NCBI GenBank assembly: GCA_940746715.1
Contig: CALNWN010000005.1
Coordinates: forward strand, 248,001 to 312,000
Source of the DNA: an uncultured Paraburkholderia sp.
GTDB lineage: Bacteria > Pseudomonadota > Gammaproteobacteria > Burkholderiales > Burkholderiaceae
Length of the DNA: 64,000 bases
Reading direction: 5' to 3'
Made by a program: the position numbers and the translations under genes. The notes below the pieces were generated by a model, which saw nothing but the letters and a program-made list of their open reading frames with translations, was not told where the DNA came from and did no database searches. This document shows, one piece after another, positions 56,158 to 64,000 of the stretch; the stretch's first letter is position 1; each line of letters starts with the position of its first letter.

Positions 56158-57115
56158 ACGCGCCCGAAATCATCGACGACACCACTCCCGCCGCGCGCCA
56201 GAAGTCGCCGCTCACGCGCCGCGAGCAAAAGGAAGCGTACGAGAACAACAAGCTCTTCAAGCGGCTCGCGCGTCAGGTCGGCCAGGCAATCGGCGACTTC
56301 AACATGATCGAGAACGGCGACAAGGTGATGGTGTGCCTGTCGGGTGGCAAAGACAGCTACGCAATGCTCGACATTTTGATGCGGCTGCGCGAGCGCGCAC
56401 CGATCGACTTCGACATCGTCGCGGTGAATCTCGACCAGAAGCAGCCGGGCTTTCCGGAACAAGTGTTGCCCGAGTACCTGAAGCAACTGGACATTCCGTT
56501 TCACATCGAGAATCAGGACACCTACAGCATCGTCAAGCGGCTGGTGCCGGAAGGCAAGACCACCTGCTCGCTGTGCTCGCGGCTGCGGCGCGGCATTCTG
56601 TGCCGCGTGGCGGGCGAACTGGGCGCGACGAAGATCGCGCTCGGCCATCATCGCGACGACATTCTGCAAACGCTGCTGCTCAACCTGTTCTGCGGCGGCA
56701 AGCTGAAGGGCATGCCGCCCAAGCTGCAATCCGACGACGGCAAGAACATCGTGATCCGCCCGCTCGCCTATGTGAAGGAAACCGATCTGGAAAAATACGC
56801 GGAGTTGCGCGAGTTCCCGATTATTCCGTGCAACCTGTGCGGCAGTCAGCCGAACCTGAAACGCGCGGAAATGAAGGCGCTGATTCGCGATTGGGAAAAG
56901 CGCTTTCCTGGCCGCATCGAGAACATGTTCAACGCGTTGTCGAATGTGGTTCCGTCGCATTTGATGGATCACAAGCTGTTTCCGTTCGCCGGCCTGCGCG
57001 CGACCCGCAAGGCGATATCGCCTTCGACGAAGAGCCGTGTTCGACGGATGCAAACGACGGCGCGCCGCTCGGCGCCGCGCGGCCGATCTCGATCGTGCAA
57101 TTTGACGATCTTTGA
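56154..57115 (+). pseudogene. ttcA: tRNA 2-thiocytidine synthetase TtcA, frameshift in the C-terminal tail
   Basis: About 320 residues. The PP-loop [14 protein letters not shown] (near residue 60), the two CxxC pairs (TTCSLCSRL and IPCNLCGSQ) that hold the iron-sulfur cluster, and [18 protein letters not shown] are all in frame. A shift near 56997 replaces the last 38 residues (normal end [10 protein letters not shown] ... [13 protein letters not shown] 57113-57115) with a foreign tail running to 57278, inside glmU. The catalytic core is complete, so activity might persist. TtcA adds sulfur to cytidine 32 of some tRNAs. Confidence 0.88.
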
Positions 57116-57165
57116 CCGGAATTCCTGCAAAAAAGGCGTTTGGGCACTTACTTTCGCTTGCAATG

Positions 57166-57187
57166 TGGCCGCTTTCGCGGCCATTTT
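57166..57187 (+). terminator. Terminator of folB-ttcA
   Basis: TGGCCGC (57166-57172) and GCGGCCA (57177-57183) form a 7-bp stem with a TTTC loop, followed by TTTT. It ends about 55 bp before the glmU ATG. Confidence 0.78.
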
Positions 57188-57243
57188 CGCAAGAGGGTGC
57201 GTGATAGAATCGTCGGCTCCAAACTCGTCTATTTGCCGACGCC

Positions 57244-58605
57244 ATGAACATCGTGATTTTGGCGGCAGGCACCGGTAAGCGCATGCGTTCCGCGCTGCCC
57301 AAGGTGCTCCATCCTCTGGCCGGCCGGCCGCTCCTCGCTCATGTCATCGACACTGCCCGCACGCTGAAGCCTACGCGCCTCGTCGTCGTTATCGGTCACG
57401 GGGCGGAAGCGGTCCGCGAAACGGTTGCCGCGCCCGACCTGCAATTCGCCGTGCAGGAGCAACAGCTCGGCACCGGCCACGCGGTCCAGCAGGCGTTGCC
57501 GCTTCTCGATCCGTCCGTGCCCACGCTCGTGCTTTACGGCGACGTGCCGCTCACGCGCGCGAGCACGTTGCAGGCGCTCGTCGAACGTGCGGGCAGTAAC
57601 GCCTACGGCATGCTGACCGTCACGCTCGCGGATCCGACGGGCTACGGCCGCATCGTGCGCGACCCGCAGGGCAACGTCTCGCGCATCGTCGAGCAGAAAG
57701 ATGCGAGCGCGGACCAGCTTCTCATCGACGAAATCAACACGGGCATTGTCGTGGCGCCCACGGAGCGGCTGTCGGGCTGGCTCGCCGCGCTGAAGAACGA
57801 CAACGCGCAAGGTGAGTTCTATCTGACCGACGTCGTCGAAATGGCGATCGAGGCGGGCCTGGAAGTCGTCACCACACAGCCGCAGGACGAGTGGGAAACG
57901 CTTGGGGTGAACAGCAAGCAGCAGTTGGCCGAGCTCGAGCGGATTCATCAGCGCAATGTGGCCGAGGCGTTGCTGGTGGCTGGCGTGACGCTTGCCGATC
58001 CGGCGCGCGTGGACGTGCGCGGCACGCTGGAATGCGGCCGCGACGTGTCGATCGACGTGAACTGCGTGTTCGAAGGCCGCGTCATACTGGCCGACAATGT
58101 GACGATCGGCCCGAACTGCGTGATCCGCAACGCGAGCATCGGCGCGGGCACGCGGGTCGACGCGTTCACGCATATCGAAGGCGCGCAGGTCGGCGCGAAG
58201 GTCGTGCTCGGACCGTATGCGCGGCTGCGGCCGGGCGCGTCGCTCAGCGACGAAACGCATGTCGGCAATTTCGTCGAGGTGAAGAACGCGGTGCTCGGCC
58301 ACGGCTCGAAGGCGAACCATCTGACGTATATCGGCGACTCGGACATCGGCGCGCGCGTGAATATCGGCGCGGGCACCATCACGTGCAATTACGACGGCGC
58401 GAACAAATTCCGCACGATCATTGAAGACGACGTGTTCGTCGGTTCCGACACGCAACTGGTTGCGCCGGTGCGCGTGAAGCGCGGCGCGACAATCGCGGCG
58501 GGCACGACGGTCTGGAAGGACGTCGAGGCGGACGCGCTCGTGCTGAACGACAAAACCCAGACCAGCAAGTCGGGCTACGTGCGCCCAACCAAAAAGAAGA
58601 ATTGA
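57244..58605 (+). CDS. glmU: Bifunctional GlmU: glucosamine-1-phosphate acetyltransferase and UDP-GlcNAc pyrophosphorylase
   Basis: Intact, 453 residues. The N-terminal uridylyltransferase domain starts [20 protein letters not shown] and has [19 protein letters not shown] near residue 100. The C-terminal left-handed beta helix (about residues 250-440) has hexapeptide repeats such as [20 protein letters not shown] and [20 protein letters not shown]. It makes UDP-GlcNAc for peptidoglycan and LPS. It is upstream of glmS with 63 bp between. Confidence 0.97.
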   Translation: MNIVILAAGTGKRMRSALPKVLHPLAGRPLLAHVIDTARTLKPTRLVVVIGHGAEAVRETVAAPDLQFAVQEQQLGTGHAVQQALPLLDPSVPTLVLYGDVPLTRASTLQALVERAGSNAYGMLTVTLADPTGYGRIVRDPQGNVSRIVEQKDASADQLLIDEINTGIVVAPTERLSGWLAALKNDNAQGEFYLTDVVEMAIEAGLEVVTTQPQDEWETLGVNSKQQLAELERIHQRNVAEALLVAGVTLADPARVDVRGTLECGRDVSIDVNCVFEGRVILADNVTIGPNCVIRNASIGAGTRVDAFTHIEGAQVGAKVVLGPYARLRPGASLSDETHVGNFVEVKNAVLGHGSKANHLTYIGDSDIGARVNIGAGTITCNYDGANKFRTIIEDDVFVGSDTQLVAPVRVKRGATIAAGTTVWKDVEADALVLNDKTQTSKSGYVRPTKKKN

Positions 58606-58668
58606 CAGCGAGGCGCGGACGGCGCGAAGCGCGCCCCGCAAAATTCCAGCACTCAATAGGAACAGACC

Positions 58669-60486
58669 ATGTGCGGCATTGTTGGCGCGGCAGCGCAACG
58701 TAATATCGTCCCCGTCCTGATCGAAGGACTGCGGCGCCTCGAATATCGCGGCTACGACTCGTGCGGCGTCGCAGTGCTGGGCGACGGCGGTCCGGCGCGC
58801 GCGCGCAGCGTCGCGCGCGTCGCCGATCTCGATGATCAGGTGCGCGACAGCCACCTTGGCGGCATCACGGGCATCGCCCACACGCGCTGGGCCACGCACG
58901 GCGCGCCGGTGACCGACAACGCGCATCCGATCTTCTCGAAAGATGCGCTCGCGTTGGTACACAACGGCATCATCGAAAACTATGAGCCGCTGCGCGAGAT
59001 GCTGCGCGGCAAGGGTTACACGTTTGTCTCGCAGACCGACACAGAGGTTATCGCGCATCTGATTCACAGCCTGTATCGCGGCAATCTGTTCGCGGCCGTG
59101 CGCGAGGCCGTCGCGCAATTGCACGGCGCGTATGCGATTGCAGTGCTGCATAAGGACGAGCCGCATACCGTGGTCGGCGCGCGCCAGGGTTCGCCGCTCG
59201 TGGTTGGGCTCGGCGAGGGCGAGAACTTCCTCGCTTCGGATGCGCTCGCGCTGGCGGGCAGCACGGAGCGCTTCATCTTCCTCGAGGAAGGCGACGTGTG
59301 CGAACTCACGCTCGAAGGCGTGCGTATCGCCGACCGCGAAGGCAACGAAGCGCGGCGCGAAGTGCGTCAGGTTGCGGCCTACGGCGGCGCGGTGGAACTC
59401 GGCCCGTATCGTCACTTCATGCAGAAGGAAATTTTCGAGCAGCCGCGTGCCATTTCCGACACGCTTCCGCAATCCGATTCGTTCGAGGCGTCGCTATTCG
59501 GCGAAGGCGCGGACAAGGTCTTCGCGGACATCGACAATCTGCTGATTCTCGCGTGCGGCACGAGCTACTACTCGGGTCTTACGGCGAAGTACTGGCTCGA
59601 GTCGATTGCGAAAATTCCGACGCAGGTCGAAATTGCGAGCGAGTATCGCTACCGCGAGTCGGTGCCGAATCCGAAGTCGCTCGTCGTGGTGATCTCACAA
59701 TCGGGCGAAACCGCGGATACGCTCGCGGCGCTCAAGCACGCGCAGGAACTGGGGCATCGGCATACGCTGGCCGTGTGCAACGTCAGCACGAGCGCGATGG
59801 TGCGCCAGACCGAGTTGGCGTTTCTCACGCATGCGGGCCGCGAGATCGGCGTGGCATCCACGAAAGCGTTCACCACGCAGCTGGTTGCGCTCTTCGTGCT
59901 GGCCGTGACGCTCGCCAAGCTGCGCGGCCGCGTGAGCCCGGAGCAGGAAGCCGAATACTTCAAGCGGCTGCGCCATTTGCCGGCTGCGCTGAACAGCGTG
60001 CTGGCGCTGGAGCCGCAGATTATCGCGTGGTCGGAGGAATTTTCGCGCAAGGAACACGCGCTCTTCCTCGGACGCGGCATGCATTATCCGATTGCGCTGG
60101 AAGGCGCCTTGAAGCTGAAGGAAATTTCCTACATTCACGCGGAAGCCTATCCGGCGGGCGAGTTGAAGCACGGGCCGCTCGCGCTGGTCACGGAGGCGAT
60201 GCCTGTCGTGACGGTGGCACCGAATGACGCACTGCTGGAGAAGCTGAAATCGAACATTCAGGAAGTGCGCGCCCGCGGCGGCCAGCTATGCGTTTTCGCG
60301 GATGCGGACACGAAGATCGTCAACGACGACGGCATCCACGTGATTCGCATGCCGGAGCACTATGGTCTGCTCTCGCCGATCCTGCACGTCGTGCCGCTGC
60401 AGTTGCTCGCGTATCACATGGCCTGCGCGCGGGGCACGGATGTGGATAAGCCGCGGAATCTCGCGAAGTCGGTGACGGTGGAGTGA
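58669..60486 (+). CDS. glmS: Glutamine-fructose-6-phosphate aminotransferase (isomerising)
   Basis: Intact, 605 residues. The N-terminal Cys2 nucleophile follows the start Met ([20 protein letters not shown]), the glutaminase domain has [18 protein letters not shown], and the two SIS isomerase domains include [13 protein letters not shown] and [17 protein letters not shown]. The C terminus [15 protein letters not shown] is the conserved end. It makes glucosamine-6-phosphate, the first step toward UDP-GlcNAc. It is a neighbour of glmU, as usual. Confidence 0.97.
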   Translation: MCGIVGAAAQRNIVPVLIEGLRRLEYRGYDSCGVAVLGDGGPARARSVARVADLDDQVRDSHLGGITGIAHTRWATHGAPVTDNAHPIFSKDALALVHNGIIENYEPLREMLRGKGYTFVSQTDTEVIAHLIHSLYRGNLFAAVREAVAQLHGAYAIAVLHKDEPHTVVGARQGSPLVVGLGEGENFLASDALALAGSTERFIFLEEGDVCELTLEGVRIADREGNEARREVRQVAAYGGAVELGPYRHFMQKEIFEQPRAISDTLPQSDSFEASLFGEGADKVFADIDNLLILACGTSYYSGLTAKYWLESIAKIPTQVEIASEYRYRESVPNPKSLVVVISQSGETADTLAALKHAQELGHRHTLAVCNVSTSAMVRQTELAFLTHAGREIGVASTKAFTTQLVALFVLAVTLAKLRGRVSPEQEAEYFKRLRHLPAALNSVLALEPQIIAWSEEFSRKEHALFLGRGMHYPIALEGALKLKEISYIHAEAYPAGELKHGPLALVTEAMPVVTVAPNDALLEKLKSNIQEVRARGGQLCVFADADTKIVNDDGIHVIRMPEHYGLLSPILHVVPLQLLAYHMACARGTDVDKPRNLAKSVTVE

Positions 60487-60530
60487 GGGGTTGGTCGCGT
60501 GGGCGATGGAGTTAGGGTATCAAGCGAAAG

Positions 60531-60557
60531 CGCCGGCCATATAGCCGGCGTTTTTTT
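60531..60557 (+). terminator. Terminator of glmUS
   Basis: CGCCGGC (60531-60537) and GCCGGCG (60544-60550) form a 7-bp stem with a six-base loop, followed by seven T. It is about 45 bp past the glmS stop. Confidence 0.9.
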
Positions 60558-60608
60558 GCGCCGTCTTTATGCCTCGGTCGCTATGGAAACCGCGTCCCGA
60601 GGCCTCGC

Positions 60609-60882
60609 TCACAACTCCGGCCGGGCCAGGTCGCTCGTCGCGATGTGTTCGCCGTAGACCTGTGCGGCGGCGATGGCTTCCAGTTTGGTCGGGTAGGGGC
60701 CGCGAGTTCCGGCGCGCCGTCGAAAGGGAACAGCACGCGGCCGTCCGTCGTACGAACCACCTTCAATACGCCGAAGAAGCGCAGAAGAAGCGCCGATAGC
60801 CGGCGAGTCGGGACGTCGCCGAAATTTCGAAATCGTCCTCAGACGTTGCGGGGACGCTTGGGATGAATGCGGTCTTGCTCAT
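60609..60882 (-). pseudogene. DUF6723-like protein, broken by an 11-bp tandem duplication
   Basis: The start MSKTAFIPSVPATSEDDFEI and residues up to GYRRFF are followed, in a second frame, by VVRTTDGRVLFPFDGAPEL. A third frame gives an ending with GEHIATSDLARPEL (stop 60611-60609). The first shift is caused by GAAGAAGCGCA/GAAGAAGCGCC in tandem (60773-60794 on the plus strand). The second, near 60710, is a small insertion in a GCGGCCCC run. Intact proteins are about 85 residues and of unknown function. The family name rests on memory. Confidence 0.75.
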
Positions 60883-61230
60883 ACTGAGGACATCTCGTGT
60901 TCGGTAAGTCTGCGGTTGCCGCGGGCAAACGGCTGTAACGGACGGCTGTTTGTCGCGGCGCGACCGCCATTGTCTCAAATCCCAGGGAGACGGGCAGGCT
61001 CTACTGAGGAGAAACACGGCGAGCTGGGCGCTCCCCGAGTCAATTTTGCAACTAACGGACGAACTTTGATCGCATCAAAACCATCGCCTGCAGAGTGCCC
61101 GACGGCCCGGCAGTCCGCGACATCGCGGCTTTCCTGATCAACCCGAGGCACGAAATCCGCACCCTAACCACTAGATGCCTATTTTTAAGGCAAGGTTATA
61201 ATGCACTGACTTTTTCCTCAGACGTTTGCC
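60883..61230. promoter_or_regulatory. Intergenic stretch with a -10 for the lytic transglycosylase
   Basis: About 350 bp. A perfect TATAAT at 61197-61202 lies 28 bp upstream of the ATG at 61231; no clear -35. The remainder shows no convincing gene. Confidence 0.45.
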
Positions 61231-61910
61231 ATGAGCCGGTTACTCTGCCTGATCCTGCTTTCGCTCGGCGTCGCGCAATTCGCGATGGCCGAGGAAAATG
61301 GCGACCGTCTGTCCGCCTATCTGACGCAGAAATTCGGCATCGCGAAAGAAAAGGCTGAAAAGATCTCGGATGCGGTGCAATCCGCGGCATCGAAATATTC
61401 GCTGCCGCCCGCGCTGCTGCTGGCCATTAGCTGCTGTTGGCCATTATCTCGATCGAATCGCGCTTCAAGGAAAAGGCCAAGGGCGCGAATGGCGCAACGG
61501 GGCTCATGCAGGTCGTGCCGAGTGCGCACCGCGGGCTTTTGCACAACGTAAAAGATCTCACCGAGCCGACGGCGAACATTGAAGTGGGCTCCGCGATCCT
61601 GTACGGCTACATGCGCTCGGCGAACGGCGACATGAACGCCGCGCTCAAGAGTTACGGCGGCTCGCAAGCCTACGCGCAGAAAGTCAGCTTGCGCGCGGGC
61701 GACTTCGCGAACGTCGCCACCCGGGAAGACTCCGCGAAAAATGCCGACGCCCAGGCGGGCGTCTGCGACGCGCGCGTGGCCGGTCGCTGCCCGGCCGCGT
61801 CGGGCAATTGGATGAATGCGTTTGCTGTTCCTTCCGCGAGTGCTGTGAGCACCAATGCTGGCGCCAGCGGCGCCGTAAGCTCGGTGGGACTGACGGCGAC
61901 ATCCAACTGA
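61231..61910 (+). pseudogene. Exported lytic transglycosylase, broken by a 17-bp tandem duplication
   Basis: A signal peptide (MSRLLCLILLSLGVAQFAMA) is followed by the SLT domain. Just before the catalytic motif the 17-bp unit GCTGCTGCTGGCCATTA (61413-61429) is repeated with one mismatch (61430-61446), adding 17 bp and shifting the frame. The proper continuation, IISIESRFKEKAKGANGATG and LMQVVPSAHRGLLHNV, with the catalytic Glu in IESRF, lies in the shifted frame and ends at 61908-61910. Removing one copy would restore a protein of about 220 residues. The C-terminal third is Ala/Ser-rich. Confidence 0.9.
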
Positions 61911-62134
61911 ACGCGGGCGGTCACTGTTTTTTTGCCACGCGCCGCGTCTGTCCCGGACGCATTGACTCAGCGCTTCTCACTCCCGCTGATATCCTGCCCA
62001 GCCACACCTCGAAGACAGGCGCAATTCGCGCACGGTCGGCTTCGCTGCGCGCTTTTTACGCACGCGCGACAACCACTCTACAATGCGTTTCCTTGGCGGT
62101 TCGCCCCTCGTCTACGCAGCGTTTCTGATCAACC

Positions 62135-62869
62135 ATGCCTACCTCGCTTTTCAAGACCACCGCCGCCTCGCTGTGCGGCCTCCTAATGCTCGCAGCATGC
62201 AGCAGCGCGCCGACGCCGAAGTTCCAGCAGGAGCTCTTCGAGACCGGCGCGAGCCCGTATGCGCGCAATTTCAATTCGAGCGTGACCGACACCTGCGAAG
62301 CCGCGCGCCGAGCACTGCTGAGCCAGGGCTATTTGACGACGATGACGCGCAACGACACCGTCGACGGAACCAAGAACTTCCAGCCGTCTGGCGACACGCA
62401 CGTGGTCGTCGAATTTCACGTGGTCTGCACGCCCGGCGAAGAGGCGAGCAGTACGAGCATCGTCTACGTGAATGCGGTGCAAAACGGCTTTGCGCTGAAG
62501 AAGAGCGATACGTCGGCGAGCGTCGGGTTGAGTGTGCTCGGTTCGCTCTCGTTGCCGATCCGCTCGAACAGCGACGCCATGGTGAAAATCTCCAGCGAAA
62601 CGATTCCGTCGGGCAAGTTCTACGATCGCTTCTTCGGTCTCGTCGATCATTATCTGCAGACGGTCGTACGGACTCAGCCTGTCGTCAACGACCGCATCGA
62701 GACGCATTTGTTGCCGGTTCCGGTGGAAGCTGCGCCGGTAACAGCAACAGCACCAGCAATAGCGCCAACAACAGCACCTGTACCGACACCCGCAGCGCAA
62801 ACCCTTGACCTCACGATCGATAAAGCCGCCGCTCTCCCGCCCGCGAGCGAAGCGGGCACCCTCCGTTAA
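62135..62869 (+). CDS. DUF2242 family lipoprotein
   Basis: Intact, 244 residues. A lipoprotein signal (TTAASLCGLLMLAACSSAPT, lipobox LAAC) precedes the DUF2242 core: FETGASPYARNFNSSVTDTC, RRALLSQGYLTTMTRNDTVD and VGLSVLGSLSLPIRSNSDAM. After about residue 180 the protein is Ala/Pro/Thr-rich and probably disordered. The function of DUF2242 proteins is unknown. It is likely attached to the outer membrane facing the periplasm. Confidence 0.82.
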   Translation: MPTSLFKTTAASLCGLLMLAACSSAPTPKFQQELFETGASPYARNFNSSVTDTCEAARRALLSQGYLTTMTRNDTVDGTKNFQPSGDTHVVVEFHVVCTPGEEASSTSIVYVNAVQNGFALKKSDTSASVGLSVLGSLSLPIRSNSDAMVKISSETIPSGKFYDRFFGLVDHYLQTVVRTQPVVNDRIETHLLPVPVEAAPVTATAPAIAPTTAPVPTPAAQTLDLTIDKAAALPPASEAGTLR

Positions 62870-63425
62870 GTTCCTAGACGCTGCATTGCCACTGAACGCG
62901 GCGCGCTTCGCTTGCAAAAGCAGCGTGCAGCGGCAGTTCTCCTATGTCGTTTACTTTCTTCGTATACATACGTAGTAGTTAACAAGGGTAAGCCCGCTCT
63001 GTGGATAACCGCGGATTCTTCCGTTACATCAAGGTAATGGGAATCCGATAACCGCGCGGGACGGCTCTGTAGAAAAACGACCAGACCGGGATAAGTTTTG
63101 CGGCGTGGGACGCCGGGCCCGTCTTATCAAGATTCGGCGCACAGGCTGTTCCATGCGCTATCCCAACGTTATGCAAAGGCCGGTGTGGATAACTGGCGCA
63201 CGCGCAGCACTCTGCGCGGGTGCCGCTTTCGTCAGTCGTTTGCTCGCGAGCGTACAGATGGCTTTGCGCATCGCGCGCAAATTGAAGGCGGACGGTACGA
63301 AGATTGCGTGTCTGTTTTTGCGAGCGCAACTGTTGCTATTTGGTCAAAACAGGTTTGGCAACGCCCGATCCAGGCATAGAGTTAAAATAATTTGTGAAGT
63401 TATTGGTGCAGTGCGGGGGTGTGGA
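62870..63425. other. Intergenic region with two perfect DnaA boxes
   Basis: About 555 bp without a convincing gene. TGTGGATAA, the reverse complement of the DnaA box TTATCCACA, occurs at 63000-63008 and 63184-63192, both on the same strand. Imperfect relatives such as CCGATAACC, GGGATAAGT and TTATCAAGA lie between them. The stretch is moderately AT-richer than neighbouring genes around 62940-63000. It could be an origin, a DnaA-regulated promoter or a titration site. Confidence 0.5.
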
Positions 63426-63641
63426 ATGAAGCGCAGATCAGCACGACAGTTAGTCCGTCTCCTTTCGGATATCCGACATGCTGCCCATTGCAGCACGTTG
63501 AGGGCGGCAGCCACTAACCGGGAGATGGCGCTTGCATCGGCCGAGCGGCACGAGGCATCCGGCGAAAGTCACGAAAGCGACGACAGCACGGACACGGCCC
63601 GCGAAGCACAGGCGAACAAACCGGCTGGGAGCAGGTCATGA
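63426..63641 (+). CDS. Small hypothetical protein
   Basis: 71 residues starting at MKRRSARQLVRLLSDIRHAA. It is basic at the N terminus and Ser/Glu/Asp-rich at the C terminus (HEASGESHESDDSTDTAREA). No signal peptide. Its stop overlaps the next ATG (ATGA), which supports its being real and translated with its neighbour. The frame is also open upstream to 63105, but that part has no ribosome site. I do not recognise the protein. Confidence 0.5.
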   Translation: MKRRSARQLVRLLSDIRHAAHCSTLRAAATNREMALASAERHEASGESHESDDSTDTAREAQANKPAGSRS

Positions 63642-64000
63642 GAGCCACGAGCGAACAATCGTTGCGTTTCCTCGTCGAGAAGTGGCTCGCACCGGCGCCT
63701 TCCGCGGCTGTTCACGTCACCGAATTCAGCCGCACGCGCGTGGGCGGCCGGCGCTATGTTCATGTGGAAACGTCGGCGGCAGGCGGCTCGCGCGGACTGT
63801 TCTTCTTCCGTCATGACGACGGTTGCTGGTGCGTGTTTCCGCCGACGGGCGACGCCCAGCACCTGTACGCGCATCCCTGGGGCCGCCTGAGCGCTGCCGG
63901 GGCCCGGACGCGTCGAGCGCCGGGCGCGGCCGTCGAGCGAGATGCCGCTCCTGGCAAATCCAGCCAGTCCCTTGCGGCAGCAAACCGAACTGCCACCGAC
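63638..64000 (+). CDS. Hypothetical protein, cut by the window end
   Basis: 121 codons are visible from MRATSEQSLRFLVEKWLAPA without a stop. The first 85 residues look like a globular domain (VHVTEFSRTRVGGRRYVHVE, GLFFFRHDDGCWCVFPP); after HLYAHPWGRLSA the composition becomes Arg/Ala-rich and may be a disordered tail. Start overlaps the upstream stop by 4 bp. I recall similar short proteins in Burkholderia but assign no function. Confidence 0.55.
   Translation, partial: MRATSEQSLRFLVEKWLAPAPSAAVHVTEFSRTRVGGRRYVHVETSAAGGSRGLFFFRHDDGCWCVFPPTGDAQHLYAHPWGRLSAAGARTRRAPGAAVERDAAPGKSSQSLAAANRTATD

Noticed and set aside
57229..59472. A 747-codon open frame on the minus strand opposite glmU and glmS
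   Set aside because: It is a mirror frame produced by high GC at third codon positions; the plus strand has two unmistakable essential genes there and the minus product is Arg/His/Ala-rich without any family resemblance.
63105..63425. A longer version of the small hypothetical gene starting at 63105
   Set aside because: The upstream part lacks a ribosome site, contains a DnaA box and has non-coding composition; the ATG at 63426 gives a more sensible protein.
1..64000. Sequencing error as a full explanation of the broken genes
   Set aside because: Single-base indels could be errors, but clean substitutions to stop codons, tandem duplications, deletion fusions and missing gene halves cannot easily be. 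Read data would still be needed for the simple frameshifts.

Overview
The window is a GC-rich chromosomal segment from a Burkholderia sensu lato (Burkholderia, Paraburkholderia or Caballeronia) bacterium. Support comes from protein similarity recognised by eye and typical local neighbourhoods: SAH riboswitch-ahcY-yvlD-metF, slt-NDUFA9-like-gst-cca, rpsU, a flagellin glycosylation island beside fliT-fliD-fliC, and a tandem glycine riboswitch running off the left edge. No insertion sequence, prophage, integrase or CRISPR array was seen.

The striking property is decay. Roughly 27 of about 65 protein genes carry frameshifts, premature stops, truncations or lost start codons, while neighbours are perfectly open. 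Premature stops are of all three kinds, mostly explicable as C-to-T changes, and two frameshifts are clear tandem microduplications. This fits a recently host-restricted lineage in early genome erosion; leaf-nodule symbionts of Psychotria or Ardisia are the obvious comparison, but that is inference. A draft assembly with many single-base indels is the main alternative for the simple frameshifts.

Layout. 1-7105: glycine riboswitch, small lipoprotein, Gfo/Idh/MocA oxidoreductase, broken rep helicase, di-haem cytochrome c, tRNA-Arg(CCG), and a Mn2+-type (yybP-ykoY) riboswitch ahead of a broken cation antiporter. 7279-18157: minus-strand flagellin glycosylation island (PhyH oxygenase, methyltransferase, Rieske oxygenase, NeuD-like acetyltransferase, SDR, two KAS III-like enzymes, ACP, aminotransferase, TPR protein) followed by fliT, fliD and a broken fliC with its sigma-28 promoter. 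18309-26763: broken aldo/keto reductase, intact rpsU, broken tag and sugar kinase, HAD phosphatase, aqpZ, H-NS protein, broken glycosyltransferase. 27270-28798: inverted repeats, truncated flhD abutting a possible fliK remnant and fhlB, which looks like a deletion or rearrangement scar. 28899-36153: a coniferyl-aldehyde-type dehydrogenase, then broken aidB-like, GMC oxidoreductase, LysR and glycosyltransferase genes.

36317-46389 is well kept: SAH riboswitch, ahcY, yvlD, metF (methyl cycle), then a dpp-type peptide ABC operon (only the 3' end of dppA is shifted) and a TraB/GumN protein. 46425-48349: an intact mazEF toxin-antitoxin pair beside a broken TPR glycosyltransferase. 48330-60486: 5-FCL, broken slt, epimerase, broken gst, intact cca, midA, pteridine-reductase-like SDR, folB, ttcA with a shifted tail, intact glmU and glmS. 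60609-64000: broken DUF6723 and lytic transglycosylase genes, a DUF2242 lipoprotein, an intergenic stretch with two perfect DnaA boxes, and two translationally coupled hypothetical genes.

Taken together, methyl-cycle, folate, cell-wall precursor, tRNA maturation and peptide-uptake functions are kept, whereas motility (fliC, flhD, glycosylation), DNA-repair accessories (rep, tag, aidB-like), peptidoglycan turnover and catabolic genes are being lost.
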